Origin: Persicaria tinctoria
Lineage: Eukaryota; Streptophyta; Magnoliopsida; Caryophyllales; Polygonaceae
Length of the DNA stretch: 64,000 bases
Direction of reading: 5' to 3'
NCBI GenBank assembly: GCA_037127255.1
Contig: JBANSL010000003.1
Coordinates: 374,501 to 438,500 of the forward strand
A model generated the notes under the pieces. That model saw only the letters and a program-made list of their open reading frames with translations, did no database searches and was not told the origin of the DNA. This document shows, piece after piece, positions 1 to 14,100 of the stretch (positions are counted from its first letter, which is position 1; every line of letters begins with the position of its first letter). The translations under genes were made by a program, and so were the position numbers.

Positions 1-212
1 CCTTTGCAAATCTTTTTAGGCCATCGACTTCTCCCACACGTTAAGGGATGACAACCAGATCGCTGACAGATTGGCGCATGCTGGTTTGTTCTCCTCTTTC
101 TCCGTTGAGCGGTGCTCAGCTGAGATTGAGGATCTAGTCCGTAAGGACGCCATTGGGCAGTGGTTCAACTGAGGTTGACCACCCCAAAACTTTCGCCTTG
201 TATCAAAAAAAA
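1..212 (+). mobile_element. 3' end of a LINE (RNase H tail and poly-A)
   Basis: Codons 20-169 read as the end of a plant LINE RNase H region (IDFSHTLRDDNQIADRLAHA, later DLVRKDAIG), with a TGA stop at 170-172. A short 3' tail and an A-rich stretch (205-212) follow. The same closing words (DLVRKDAIG) end the LINE at 5865-7225. An in-frame TAG sits just upstream at 17-19, and the rest of the element lies outside the window. It is a dead fragment or the end of one. Confidence 0.7.
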
Positions 213-741
213 TAAATATATTTTTAACATATTTACTAACTATTGGGCTTAATTCAAAACATTGAATATAACTATTGGTTATGACACATCACATTTAAAC
301 AAAGTTACAATGATATGATATTATTATTATTGAGTGATTTAAAATATCTATGTTTATGTATTATACTTCATATGGGATTTAAATAAAAATTCTGAGAGAA
401 TTAGAAGATATATTTATGGTAAAGTTTTTTTTTTATGATTTTTATCTTAAATTTTATTAATATTTTATTTATTTTTATTTTTTATTTTTAAAAATCGAAA
501 AATTTATGCGCGTGCCCATCGTATCACCGTGAGGCTCACCACACATAATTACACTCTCAAAAGCATCTTCTTGGCCGTTCGTTCGTCCGAACTCGGCCTC
601 TCTTTATTTTATCATTGGAAGTCTCTAGAACTCTGAACTCTCACTCTACTTTCTTGCAATCTTTCAACCCTTCCTTCGAAGTACTCGGGCCTACTTCATC
701 AACTTCTCTGCTCGCCGATTTCTAGCTTGTAGAGGCGGAAT
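213..741 (+). promoter_or_regulatory. Intergenic/upstream region and 5' leader of the FKBP gene
   Basis: An AT-rich spacer runs to about 500. Composition then changes to a pyrimidine-rich stretch (about 540-740) typical of a plant 5' untranslated leader, ending at the ATG at 742. I see no clear TATA box or convincing heat-shock element; the promoter assignment rests on position only. Confidence 0.4.
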
Positions 742-3700
742 ATGGACGACGATTTCGAGATGCCGGCGCCGGGGGTGATGAACGACGAGGAAATGGACTT
801 CGGCGATGACTCTCCCGTGATGAAGGTTGGCGAGGAGAAGGAGATCGGAAATCAAGGCCTCAAGAAGAAGCTTGTCAAAGCCGGTGATAGCTGGGAGACT
901 CCCGAGAATGGCGACGAAGTTGAAGGTCTGAGTTTTTTCTTCTTCTCATCCTTCAAAATAAAACTTTCTGAATTGTTCGATAAATTGTTGAACTGTGATC
1001 CGTTTTGTGTTTTATAAGTTCATTATATTGGCACATTGCTTGATGGAACGAAGTTCGATTCAAGCCGTGACAGAGGAACGCCTTTCAAATTTACCCTTGG
1101 ACAAGGTTTGTTCTTCTTTATTTTTTTTTCCTATTGCTTTTTCAACTTAAAAAATTCCGTGGCAATTGATTGAAATTTCTGTTTCAAATTCACCCTTGCA
1201 AAACAGAGATTGTCAGATGTCCGATTGATTAAAATTGGGGAACTGAATTTCACGATTGAACAAAATTGTGAATTTCAGCTGTTGTGTTTCGGAAAAAAAG
1301 AAGAAGAAAGATTCTACTGTATTTGTTTTATGTTTTCTCCCTGTACACTTTTTTGCAAGTAGTTTATATGAATTCTAGGCGCCTGTGAATGCCAATATCA
1401 GATTTGAATTAAATGAGACAGATAAAGGTGTGTTATGGTCTGGATTTGCTTTTGGCATTTGACGAGCAATGCACTAAAAAGGGTTTGGCTTAAGGTTTTT
1501 ACTTTTATTAAGGAACTTTTAGTGTGAATTGGGGCAAGGTTCACATGCCTAGTATTTCCCTTGTTGAGAGATGTGAGTCCCTTATATTAGTATATAAGCT
1601 AGTGGACACAGTGGACTACTCCTTCTATTGTCAATTAGTTTTAGGATAGGATAGTGCACAAGTGCCTCTGCACACTACCCGAGTCCAGTACCCCTTCTTT
1701 TTAGGCTTCATGGGTTCACTTTTAGCTTCATTGTTATCTTGCCATAGAAGGCAGATTAGTGCCCATATATTTTAGTGCTTCTTCGGTTCTGTGTTAAAAG
1801 ATTGTACTTATATCTTGTGTTTGTGGGAGAAGATCTATGGTATGAAAGAACCAATGGCCAAATTACCACAAATGACCGGTATAAAAAAAAAACCTAGAGC
1901 GACAAATTGGTTTAAAAAATGACATCTATTCGACAAATTGTTATATTTTCTTAAAAAAAAAACAGTTTTTAATAACTTAAGTTCAATTCACTTAATAAAC
2001 CAACTGATATATTTTTAATTAAAATTTGGGCCAATAGGGATAAAATAAATCTATAAATATTTTAAATTCTATATTTATATTAATGGGGGATAATAAAATT
2101 TGAAAAAAATCTTGAATTTTATTTCGAGATTTAAGTAAACTTTTGAAAAAAATTTAACCCTGGAATTTTTTAAAAGGTCGAGATAAATATTTTTTTTGCC
2201 TTTTAACTATACAATGTAGGTGTTTTCAAATTGAAAAGAATGTTACATTAATTTTAACATTAATTATTAATCTCAAGAATATTGTTAAAATTTATGCAAT
2301 GTTAATAAGTTATAAACTTAATTAATTTTAATTAAAAAGTAATCTATAAACTAATTTAAAACTTTATAAACATTTTTTTAATAAAATGGGAGAATTGGTA
2401 CTAATCTATACATCAAGTTTTTAAATATACGTTATTTTGAAAACAATATAATTTAAATATAAAGCTTAAAATATTAAAAATAGAAGTTAGATTTTTTTGT
2501 TTATTTATGTTTGAAATGGAAATCGGTTCAATAGGTATAAATTGACTTATTTGTTGCTCTAGGTTTTTTTTTATAACAATTTGTTGTTTGTGGTATTTTT
2601 TTTATACCAATTTGGCAATTTGGCCATAAATCAATATTCAGTGTCGTGTTGTAGTAGCCTTGTAGGTTTTTAGTAAGTGTTGTTGGTGATTATCATCTCG
2701 GTTGGCTTCTGCTTGGATGATGGTCATTCCTCTTCTTTGTTGGTTGTTAAAGGTCAAGTTATAAAGGGATGGGACCATGGTATCAAAACAATGAAAAAGG
2801 GTGAAAATGCCATTTTCACCATTCCACCTGAGCTCGCATATGGGGAATCTGGCTCTCCTCCTACAATACCCCCAAGTGCCACCCTCCAGTTTGAAGTTGA
2901 GCTGCTATCATGGGTTAGTGTAAAGGACATATGCAAGGATGGTGGAATCTTCAAGAAGATCCTCATTGAAGGAGAGAAGTGGGAAAACCCAAAGGACCTT
3001 GATGAGGTGTTAGGTATTGTGCATACTCCTGATTGATCCTATATCCACCATTCGAATCTGTACAAATTACCATGATTTAACTCCATCTGTTTATTTATTT
3101 TTTACTTGTCTGTTTGGTTTTGCATAGTTAAATATGAAGCTAGGCTTGACGATGTTGGTACGCTGGTAGGAAAGTCTGATGGGATAGAGTTCACTGTCAA
3201 AGAAGGTAGGTGATTTTCTATTTTTTTTCTTTGCATCTAGTTCACCAACCTGTCTCTAGATTGTGTTTAGAGTTTTCCAATTATGGGCAGGTCATTTCTG
3301 TCCTGCACTTGCAAAGACCGTGAAGACAATGAAGAAGGGTGAGAAAGTGATGCTAACTGTCAAGCCACAATGTGAGTTTAATCGTTATCTTATTACCTGT
3401 ATGCTTGTTCTCTCTCTCTCTTAAAGTTGGTACTAAGTTGATTCCTGCAGATGGTTTTGGAGATCTTGGAAAGGCAGCCTCCGGAGATGGTGGTAGTGTG
3501 CCTTCAAATGCTACTTTGAAAATTGCTCTTGAGTTAGTGTCTTGGAAGACAGTAACAGAGGTAACTGATGATAAGAAGGTTATTAGAAAGGTCTTGAAGG
3601 AAGGGGAAGGGTATGATCACCCTAATGATGGTGCTGTTGTAAAAGGTTAGACTAGGACTGCGATCGGCTGTAATCTATCTAGAAAACTTATGAAAGCTGC

Positions 3701-5334
3701 TCTCTTCAACGTATACATTCTGAAAAGTATACATCTATTTTCTTTTTGGTAGTGAAATTGATTGGAAAGCTGCAAGATGGTACTGTATTTATCAAGAAGG
3801 GCCATGATGATGGGGATGAGCTATTTGAGTTCAAGACAGATGAGGGTAAGTTTGTTTTGTTATTGCTTTTCTATGTAGTGTTTGGAAAGGTTGACATAAC
3901 TCTTATGTTGGTGTTTTATCGTTGAAATGTTTAAGCAGAACAAGTTATCGAAGGACTGGATAGAGCTGTTATGAAAATGAAGAAGGAAGAACTAGCCTTA
4001 TTGACAATTGCGCCTGAATATGCCTTTGGCTCTTCAGAGTCTCAGCAGGAGCTGGCCATGGTTCCTGCTAATTCTACTGTGCACTACGTGATTGAGTTGG
4101 TCTCTTTTGAGAAGGTTAATTAAATGAATTGATTTTAATATTTCCAACCAGGTTCCCATCTCTGTGTTAGTGTTTACTTAGAACAGTGGTGTGCATATTA
4201 CAGGAGAAGGAATCCTGGGACATGAACACCCTAGAGAAGATTGAAGCAGCTGGTAAAAAGAAGGAAGAAGGAAATGTCTTATTTAAAGCTGGGAAGTTCG
4301 CAAGGGCTTCAAAGAGATACGAGAAGGTACTCACTGTAAAAATAAAAAACATGTAGTAAATCTCTCTCTCTCTCTATCACTCTCTTTTCCCCTTCTTTCT
4401 GTTTTCAAAATCGTGTAAAAGCTTTATTTGGCATTCATTGTTTGATATGCATTCTTAGTGAGCCTCCTCGGTTTGCTATTGTTGTAGGCAGTTAAGTATA
4501 TAGAATATGATTCTTCTTTTAGTGATGAAGAAAAGACACAAGCTAAGCCTTTGAAAGTTGCCTGCAACCTAAACAATTCAGCTTGCAAGCTGAAATTGAA
4601 AGATTACAAGGAGGCAGAGAAGTTATGCACCAAGGTACACTTGTTATTACTACTAGTTAAAGACAAAATGATTATGATACAAAGTGAATACTGTGATCTA
4701 GCTTTCTGGAGGGGCCTTGTTACACACCTAAACTCTTTCTTCTGCAGGTGTTGGAGCTTGATGGTAGAAATGTCAAAGGGCTTTATAGACGAGCTCAAGC
4801 CTATATTGGCTTAGTAGACTTTGATTTGGCAGAGGTTGACATCAAGAAAGCTATAGAAATTGATCCTGATAACAGGTTTGTGCTGTCAGTCATTGTATGT
4901 TGGTTTGTATTTAGATATATTCTTGGCACTTCCAAAATTTATGATATGCATTTGCATCTTCTTTACATTAATATGTGTGCAATGTACATACTTGGTGTTA
5001 CCTGAGATGAGATGCTACATGCTTCAACTGCCTCTTTCAGTAGTTTTGTGCTAGCTAGCTATATGTTGTAAACATGGAATATGTAGAGCTTCCGAATAGA
5101 GCTTTCAGTTTGTGATGTGGACATGTGGTTGAAATATTGTTAAGACAATTGTCATGGTTAATGGATTACAAAATGAAAAAAAAAATATTGCAAGAAATGG
5201 TTTTGATCTTTATTGTCACCTACTTATATAGGGATGTGAAGCTGGAGTACAAGAAATTGAAGGAAAAGCTGAAAGAGTACAACAAAAAGGATGCAAAGTT
5301 CTACAGCAACATGTTTGCAAAAATGAATAAATAG
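742..5334 (+). CDS. FKBP62: Multidomain FKBP peptidyl-prolyl isomerase, ROF1/FKBP62 type (12 exons, 551 aa)
   Basis: Peptidyl-prolyl cis-trans isomerase and Hsp90 co-chaperone of the ROF1/FKBP62-FKBP65 family, linked to heat and stress signalling in plants. Exons by GT-AG sites and reading frame: 742-925, 1019-1105, 2753-3013, 3128-3205, 3291-3371, 3451-3645, 3753-3845, 3939-4114, 4204-4326, 4488-4634, 4748-4875, 5232-5334. They sum to 1656 nt (551 codons plus stop), the length I recall for Arabidopsis FKBP62. Three FKBP domains lie at about residues 41-145, 160-265 and 280-385; the first has VIKGWD and AYG and looks most canonical. A three-repeat TPR region (about 390-518) binds Hsp90 in this family. 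A Lys-rich C-terminal helix in the last exon matches the family's calmodulin-binding site. The start is the first ATG after the leader, giving the usual acidic N-terminus. The paralogue FKBP65 is the main alternative name. Intron 2 (1.6 kb) holds transposon remnants. Confidence 0.93.
1562..1690 (+). mobile_element. LTR fragment of a TRIM family, in FKBP62 intron 2
   Basis: It starts TGTTGAG and shares several blocks with the LTR at 37144-37353: a shared start, 'agctagtgg'-type words, 'ttttaggat' and a related end. It is probably a diverged solo or partial LTR. No target duplication is visible. Confidence 0.5.
1855..2626. mobile_element. Non-autonomous TIR element in FKBP62 intron 2
   Basis: The ends are inverted copies: TGGCCAAATT... 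with an A-run then CCTAGAGC at the left, and the reverse complement ending TTTGGCCA at the right. The interior is AT-rich and non-coding. No clean target duplication is visible, so the superfamily is unassigned. Confidence 0.55.
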
Positions 5335-5864
5335 GTGACCCAAGATTTAGACGTAAGTCGCTGCTAACCTATTAATTCGGCTCTACCCTTGAGTAAGTCA
5401 GGGCGTTTTCTCAAAATTCATGTGCGTTTTGCAGGGGGGGCTGCCAAGGGAACTAAATCATGAGCTTAGACAACATAGTGTAATTTTCCGAGAATCGGAA
5501 CAAGGCATACTAGGTTCTGGAAGGAAAGATTACAGATGGAGTAACCCAACTTTCAGTGTTAACGTTGCTTTCTTGCATTTCTTCTTGCAGAACATCTTTG
5601 TATTCTTAAAGTGGGGTTGTGTAAGCGATTAGGAATTTAGGATACAAACTCTTTATTCCCGTTGAGGGCGATGGGGTGGTTATCCCCATCTTCCTTGTAC
5701 AAAAGAGATTATATTATTCCTAAGTCCTAACCTAATATTGCTGAAGACAAGCGAATTGTGTTGATCTATTATCCGGCTGCTGCATTTGGATTTCATTTGG
5801 TTAATCAGTAAAAAAAAAAAATTAGGAAATTTAAAAGCTCTATGTTTGGTTAACAGAAAAATAC
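5335..5864 (+). other. 3' flank of FKBP62; no gene seen
   Basis: Downstream sequence of the FKBP gene, probably including its 3' untranslated region. It ends in an A-run near 5809-5822, just before the LINE fragment. Nothing coding is recognisable. Confidence 0.5.
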
Positions 5865-7225
5865 AGGACTTAGGAAAATCATTGAGCCATTCAAGGAAGG
5901 GTTAGCATGGTCAGTAGGGGATGGAAAAACGATTAAGTTCTGGAAAGATAAATGGGCGCCCATTAAGGATATCAATTCGGCTTGCCTTGACCTGACAAGT
6001 ATTAATAAAGATGAAACTGTGGAACAATATATCACGAATGGTGTTTGGAATAGGACAAAGCTAGAATCAATGCTGGAATACGAGGTGGCACAACAAATCG
6101 CAGACATCCCTCTACCGGTAAATCAAATTCAAGATAGAATGTATTGGTGGCTGGACAAAAAATGGTGGTTCACAATATCAAGTGCATATAAACTGAATAC
6201 AAAATCGATACATTTAACAAACGACATCAATGCGTGGATCTGGAAACTCAATGTCCCACCAAAGATAAAGAATTTTATGTGGAAAGTCTGCCACAATGGA
6301 CTACCAACTGCCCGACTATCTAGAAGAGGAATCGCCATCCCACCTTATTGTGCGGTCTGTGACCATCATGAAGAAGATACTGCTCATTTCTATTCAAATG
6401 CAAGTTCGTTGTGTTGCCCAAATGTGCCCAATGCAGTAAAATCAAAAATTTGTGAGAAGATCAAAGAGTCAAGGAACATTGAATCACTTATGGCCTTCAC
6501 TGCAGGACTACTTGACAGCCAGCAAAGGATTAGGTTGGCTTTTCACGGGTGGACCACCTGGTTATGTCGGAATAGATTAATCTTCCAACAACAAAAGCTT
6601 CCAAATACAGATGGATTCCTACAAATGGTTAATTCGTTTTTCAACGAATGGGAAAAGGCAGATAGATTTATAGAAGGCGAAAACATTGTTATAAGAAACA
6701 ACGGAAATAGGATCCCAAATAATACAAGGACAAAGCACAAAAGCAAATGGAAAAGGCCACCGCCAGGTAAATGAAAACTAAATTTCGATGGCTCAGCGTC
6801 CGGCCACAGACAAAGCTATGTAGGGTATATTATCCGTGACGATAAGGGTGATGTCTCTGCCCTAGGGGGAAGAATAATTGGGTTACACAACCCATTAATG
6901 TCTGAGGCACTAGCATTGAGAGAGGGAATCCTTAGGGCCCGTGAAATGAGAATACCTAGTCTCGTTATTGAAGGCGACTCGCTAATAATCATAGATAATC
7001 TGAGATCCAAAACGAAATGTCCCTGGGAAATAGAGCTAATTATGTCTGATATTAGCTCTCTCATTTCTGGGTTCTACACTTCTACGAAGTGTCGTTCTCC
7101 CACGTTTTTCGTAGCAATAAGGCTGTAGCAGATAAGGTTGCACACCTTGCTCTTGTTGCCCCCACCACCTCATTTCACAATGATCCAGGTCTTGTTGACC
7201 TCGTCCGCAAGGATGCTATCGGGTA
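5865..7225 (+). pseudogene. Decayed LINE: RT zinc-binding and RNase H regions
   Basis: 5'-truncated non-LTR retrotransposon. From about 5868 the frame reads the end of the reverse transcriptase (GLAWSVGDGKTIKFWKDKW), then a zinc-binding RT-associated domain (AWIWKLNVPPKIKNFMWKVC, CAVCDHHEEDTAHF), then RNase H (KLNFDGS, EALALREGILRAREM, VIEGDSL). The frame is broken by a TGA at 6772-6774 just before KLNFDGS, probably from a Trp codon, and by a one-base shift near 7070. After the shift the other frame continues as FRSNKAVADKVAHLALV to DLVRKDAIG and a stop near 7227. A long TA repeat follows. It cannot make a working enzyme. Confidence 0.85.
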
Positions 7226-7253
7226 GCTTTATGCTCCCGAATTCTTACCCAAT

Positions 7254-7255
<2 letters not shown>

Positions 7256-7327
<72 letters not shown>
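7256..7327. repeat. (TA)n microsatellite
   Basis: About 36 uninterrupted TA units. It abuts the left end of the element at 7328; another TA run lies at its right end (about 8131-8160). Confidence 0.95.
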
Positions 7328-7329
<2 letters not shown>

Positions 7330-8125
7330 GGGAGCTTTCACATGCATTCACTCCTTACAATGCACACATGAGAACATTTGTGAGCCATTAGATGAGTTTT
7401 AATGAATGGATGGATTTTAAACTAAAAATAAATAAAATCTCACCAAAAAATATTGAAAATAAACTTAAAAATCCTTTTAAAAAATTAGTTAGATTTTCTC
7501 TCTCCATATCTCTCATTCTCTCTCACCAATTTATCAAACACGTTGAAAATTTAAACGTTCTAAAAATGAATATTCATTTGAATATAAGTCATAAATATTC
7601 ATCCAAATATAGATATATTCAAATGAATATTTAAACGTACAACTAATATTCATATTCATTTGAATATATGAATATACATATATTCAATCAAATGAATAGG
7701 GATATTCAAATGAATATTCATTTGAATGAATGAAGAGGAGAGGCAATATTGGCCTAAGGAGGGGCGAACTCCATTTTTCTCATTCAAATGAATATTCATT
7801 TGAATATATGAATATACATATATTCATATTCATATGAACATGAATATGGATATTCATATGAACATGCATGAATATGGATATTCATACGAATATATGAAAT
7901 ATTCACGTAAGTTTAACGTGGGATTAAGATTTTAGGAGAGAGAGAAAATCTTTTTATTTTTTAATTTAAAGCATTAAATTATTAGTAAATATATTTTAAA
8001 AAAAGTACAAAATATCCATAAATATTAATACCAACCATCAATCTTATTCATCCATCAAAATTCCATCCAATGGTTCAAAATGGGTCTCATGAATGCATTG
8101 TAAGGAGTGAAGGCATTGGAAAGTT

Positions 8126-8130
<5 letters not shown>
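7328..8130. mobile_element. TIR element inserted in a TA microsatellite
   Basis: About 45-bp diverged terminal inverted repeats: left CTTTCACATGCATTCACTCC then TTACAATGCA; right, reverse-complemented, CTTTCCAATGCCTTCACTCC then TTACAATGCA. TA repeats flank both ends. The interior carries many copies of a self-complementary motif like AATATTCATTTGAATAT (7560-7890) and no coding capacity. Insertion into TA tracts resembles rice Micron MITEs; the family is inferred. Confidence 0.65.
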
Positions 8131-8170
<40 letters not shown>

Positions 8171-11100
8171 TAGTAGCATTAAGCGCGCTTCGCGCGCGAT
8201 GTATGTGCAGACTAATTAGTTTATGATTTAAGTATTTATGTGATATCCAAACAGGTTACCTACAACCTATAGAGTATATAGACGTTTCCTTTTGTAAAAA
8301 CTTAAAAAAAAATATGACAAATTGTTGCCTCTCAACCAATTCTTGAACAAGTATGTATAGTCCTAAATAGAATTTCTGCAAGTAAAAATACCTTGGTTGA
8401 TACAACAAATAGCTTCAAACTGATCATGACTAAAATCTTTATTTAGGTACACACATGTCAAACTGAGCAAGATTATAATACAAATACAAAAATCATGAAA
8501 GGCACAATAACATAATGGGAAAATAAAAAAGACATTCATAATAACAACCGCTTATAGAACAAACATCATTTTGCCATTGCTCTTGACACCAGTACTCACT
8601 AATAAATGGGTGGGAGTACTGTTTGATTCAAATACGTCGGTCGATCATCCCTTGTTCTAACATATGTGCTACTTTTGTTTTAATAGTCACACGCCCCTCC
8701 GGGTATATTACAGGTAAGTTCCTCAAATTTTAGGGGTTATAATGTATAGAACTAAGGGTAAAATATGGAAGAGGTGTTTAAAGTTTAAGAATGGACCTAG
8801 AATGGCAAATTCAATGAAGTAAGAGCAATCAACTTCCTCTCCCTTCTTCAGGCCTTCTCTTTTCCTAAGAAATTGTCAGGCTCAAAGGTCAATGGCAAAA
8901 TATATCAAGCGCCTTGCCCTCAAATAAGTAACCATGCTTGAAAAGAAAATTGTATCCATTTCAAAACCAAAAACCTTGTACCACAAAAATATTTCACCTC
9001 TAAATTAACATTAAAAAAATTAAAAATTTATATTTAACTTCTACATACTTATTATAACATATTTGAAATCTTAAAAAATCGAATTATATTTTAAAAAATA
9101 TATATATATAGTAACACAACACTTTTTTAAAACTTAAAAATATCTTTCTATGTCTTTTGAATTATTATAATTTTTGTATGGCACAAAAGAGATAGAGAAC
9201 ATGGAGAAAATTCATTAAAGAAAAAATTTGGTTACCATGTGGATTCCAGTTCCTAGCTCCTCGGCTCTCTTGTTTCAATCAACAAGAGATCACCTGCATT
9301 TATGATTTGCCTCATCCCAGTCCATATTCTAATGCATCCTTCAGTTGTACCATGGTGCTTCATGTAAAGTTCCTTTTGAATCCGTAAAATTAAAGCAAAT
9401 AAATCAATTTTGGTAAATGCATAAAGTGACCTCTTACTTAAGAGAAAAATGACAAGGATGCATCATGCATCTCATAAACCCAGATAGCAAAAATGACTAA
9501 CCTTCAGAGATGGTTCCAAAGAGGGAACCTGTAAGACCAAAAATGATGTGAAAACTAGAAATTGGTTGCTCATAAAGCAAACATCATTTATAAATTGTAA
9601 CCAAGCAACCAGGAAAATAAAGCAACCAAAGACGAAAAAGGAATAGAATTTGAAAGTAATTGCACATTATTAGATTTTAAATTTGAAAGTAATTGCATAT
9701 TATTAGATCTGACTTAGTTCTTTTCAGGCTTATGTTCTAAATAAAAGTTCAATTTTTTTTATCCTCTTTTGATACGTGGAACTTATTTTTCTTGCAAAAA
9801 TCATTCTGTGATAGGTTCTGAAAAAGCAACACCCGACTCTACCAACCATCCGTTGTTGATTATGAAGGCAAGCTTCACTACACAAGACATTGATTTTATC
9901 TAGGTATATTAATATTCTTATGGCTTTAACTCCTGGATTTTCAAGCTTTGTTTGAACTTTGAAGCCCTTACTGATCATTGATGACTAACTTAACTTTGCT
10001 ATTTCTTATGGGATTCAAGATTCATTATTTGAATTACATGAAGTTTTTTTAACCACAAATTTAAATCATAATTCTGAAACCCTAATTCTTACTGTAAATC
10101 CTAAGAACCCTAGCTAATTGAAGAGAAGAAAGCATAGATCAGATGCAACAACAACCTACCTAGAAGAAAGCATAGATCAGAGGCTCGAAAAAGGAACAAA
10201 AGGGTTACCTAGATCCAAGGGCGAGAAAGCAAACCAAAGAACAGCCCATCAGGAATATTTGAATCCCAAGAATTGGACTACACCATCAGAATAGAAGGGC
10301 TCAATTCACCAACGGTAAAATAACCGGAATCCATGGAAAGTGAGCAGTACAAAGCAACAAATTGGTAAGGTGCATATATTGCAATTAGCTAGTTCCATCC
10401 AAATCCATACATCATGGTCATATATATGAGAATACAAATTAGGTTTAGGACAAAAGCATAAAAAGATGAGGAATTAAATTGAATTGAAGGAAACAAGGGA
10501 TTACTTGGTTCGAAGGACGAGAAGAGAAACCAAAGAACCAACCTACTAGAAGAAGAATTGATTTGAAACTAATGTGAGAATATATTCCTGATTATGAATT
10601 TCAGTCAAGCAGCCAAAAGCAATTCCGGATATAACAAAGAAGCAGCAGGTGGAGGAAGAAGAAGACCAGTACCAGATAAGCACAAATGCAACTTATAATT
10701 GAGAAGAACAAATCCAATCCACTACAGGTTTAACATTACAATTGATTAAAAATGAGTGGAAGAAGCCAAATTCAGCAACAACACAACCTTTGAAATCACA
10801 AATTACATGTGAGGTGATTCAGAAGCACACAAACAATCTAGGAGTAGAACTTGTATAAATTGAAATCAAAACATAATTACTTTGCCTTGAGAAAAGAAAA
10901 TGTAGGCAGAAAACAACAAAGAGAGAAGACATGACAACGAATATTTGACCTAATTACCATTGGAATTGCAAACTATACCATTAGGATGACAAATTAGTTG
11001 CAATATCACTAAAGGAATAATTAGGAACAGAAAAATAAACTAACAGAGTACCAAAATTGGTTGCCGATAGGAATAAGAACAAACAGAGATGAGAGCGGGC

Positions 11101-14100
11101 GGAGAGAAACGAAGGAGTTTACCTGGTTTTGAATCGGAGCTCAACGTCGACAGACAAACCAAGAGATAAAAACATCCAAGGCAGAGAGATAAAGGAAAAA
11201 GGTTCTAGAACAAGAAGATTCAAGGGTGGTGGAAATTGGAATCCTAAAATAGGGCATAAATAAACTCTGACAAATCAGATAAACTTGAAAGAGTTGCAGA
11301 GAAGCATAGGTCGGTGAGGGCAGTAAGTCATCCTTGGTGGCCTGCGTTGAGCATCAGCGTTAGAGGAAGACGGTCTGTAGACAAGAGGTGACAAGAGGGG
11401 TAGAAGGCGCTGGAATGGAAAAAAAAAACAAAATCACATAAAGAAATGAAGACGATAGGGAACAATGAAGAAGGCCGCAATAAGGAGAGTAAGAAATCGG
11501 CGAAGGACGTTGTGAGGAGGGCTAATACTGGCCATCGACAAAAAGACATAAAAGTAACCACCCAAGACTACAAATAAACTTGACATTATGAACCACTTAG
11601 ATAAACAAGAAATTCCATAGTATCTCACCAACTGAATCCCTGCACTTCCAGCCACACTCTATTCAAATAATTAGTTCGAATAGAGTCCACAATGAGTGCA
11701 CAAATCACAAACCTTTTTAATAATGTCCTGCATAAACAAAAGCAAATCCATAACTACAAGAACTGAAATATCTACTTCTGACAGATGACATTTGTCCCTA
11801 TAACTTATTCACCTTGTACAAAAATAGGTGGTAAGCTAGACAAAATGCATCTTAAACCCCTTGTGAACCACATCCTCATTTGGGGGGTGGGTAGATATTT
11901 ATTTATTTAACACTTGCTGCATGATCTAAACCTTAAGAAAGCAAAAGGAGATCAGTGAAAGGGAGAGTGCAGATGGATGAACGTCAGCAATTGAAGAGAT
12001 CAATAAACAACACAAATTTTTATCAGTTTAGAATAAACTGGAAGAAAAAAACACAATCAATTAATTGATAATAGAGCATAAACCCCAAATCCATCACGAC
12101 CAAAACAACAAATTTCAAAATAAAAGCCAAATGCAAATCAATAAACAACTAAAACTAAAGCAAATCACAAAGCATGATTTAGGGTTGAAATCAAACTCCC
12201 CGGATGAAAATTTCCATTAAAAAAGTGAAAGATGGAGCAGAGGCTCAATATGCTTGCAAACCAGGAGAAAGACAGCCCAGGAATCCTCCATTAACACACC
12301 TTCATTGCACATTCGGTTGATTAATCAATGAAGGAAGAAATAATCATTGGAACCCTAATCATAAAAATTTAGGAAAGAAATAAGAAACACAAATTGACAA
12401 GGAAGAAAAATAAAGATTTAATTCTAAAATCTATACATCTACTTGATAAATTCCAAATTCAAACTAACCAATTAAAGAAATCCATACTTAACCTAAAAAT
12501 CTGAACCCATGGACAAGTTTCACCGGAACTCCTGATTTTTTCGACAATAACATTCATCAACCTATTTATTTGTTACATTTCTACTGATTATATCCCTTTA
12601 GTGTTATGTCTTTCATTGGCTACACTACTGTTGAACATACTCCCAATAACACCAGTTTAGATAACCATATTCCAATAGAAGAATAGCAATTCAGTTACAT
12701 AAAAAATCGTGAGAAGTTGTAAGGAGTGGAATTGAATGAACAAATGAGAACACAATGAAAAAAGAATGACAGAATAAGAACTGACAGAACATCAAAACGG
12801 ATAGCAATAAAAAAGCATGAAAACATCTAGAATTTCACTCAATTGAAGGGAACAAGTCGTTACCTAGATAGATCTAGAGAAGACAAGAGGAACCAAATAA
12901 GAAACCACCTGCAAGAGATGAGGACCAATATAAGGCAGAAAATCTAAAACTGAAAAATACAACTTGGATTTCATCTCAACAGAAAATCGCACTATTGAGT
13001 TCCCAATCAGAGAGCATCTTCGAATTTCCAACAGCCAGCACCTACCATCCTCTATTCTTCACCAGATTTTTATGCTGTTAAGGTTTGTGTATTTTCAGTT
13101 TTTCCACTAACGAACTTCAAATTGATCAGACCAGCTGCATCTGACACTGCTCTAGGTCATTTTTAAAACAAGAGTTCCTCGTTAAAATCTATCTTCCCCT
13201 CTGCTAGACTATCATACAATTCAACAAAAAACAGACAACTGCAAGTCATGTACAATTCATTCCCCAACAAATACATCATAGACATAGAAACATGGCAATT
13301 AAACCCATTAATGTTCAATCTATCACTCTCTATCTCTCTCTATTTCCATCTAATTTAATGAAATTGATGAACTTAAAAAATCGATAATATAATTTCGTTC
13401 AAGATAAACCACCAGAAATGGTGCTTTAAAAAAATGATCGAAAATAAACTGATTATGAATACGAAGAACAAGAGGATTACCCTGTGAAGTGAATATGAAT
13501 ATGATTACATGAAGATGAAGGGAAGAGCAACCCAGTATAAACAACATATCTAACTGCAACCTAAACAAAAGGAAGTACGTAAATTGTTTTGTAATCTTTA
13601 GAACCACCAATAATACAACATAACAAAAGCAAATGCAGACTCATAATTGCAATAAAAGGGGATGAATAGAATTAAAGTCACTCCTAGAGATAAATGAAAC
13701 TACACATCAATTCAAACTCGATAGAGTGCATTAACCACTAATCACAAATACAATTACAGCAAAAAACAGTGGAAATTGCACACACAGGCGAAATCCATAA
13801 TTATAACACACAACTCTAATGATATACGGTCTAACTCCAGTTTGAAAATCCATTTCTGTACTCTTTTGCACAAAACACAGGAGAGACACAACAGAGACAG
13901 AGACACCCCCTCACGAGATTCAACGACAGTAAACACACCCTAAACATCAACTCAGACATTAAACACAATAACAAAACAAAATCAGACAAGCCAAACACAA
14001 GAGATACACAATAGCAAAATGAGAAAAACCTCCACTGAACACAGGAAATGCGGATTCAGGGTAAGGGAAGAAGATGGACATCAAAAGGGAACGAATTTCG

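Noticed and set aside
11328..11655. Overlapping minus-strand frames of 73-77 codons
   Set aside because: No known domain, no splice partners, composition of AT-rich spacer inside the Helitron-like block.
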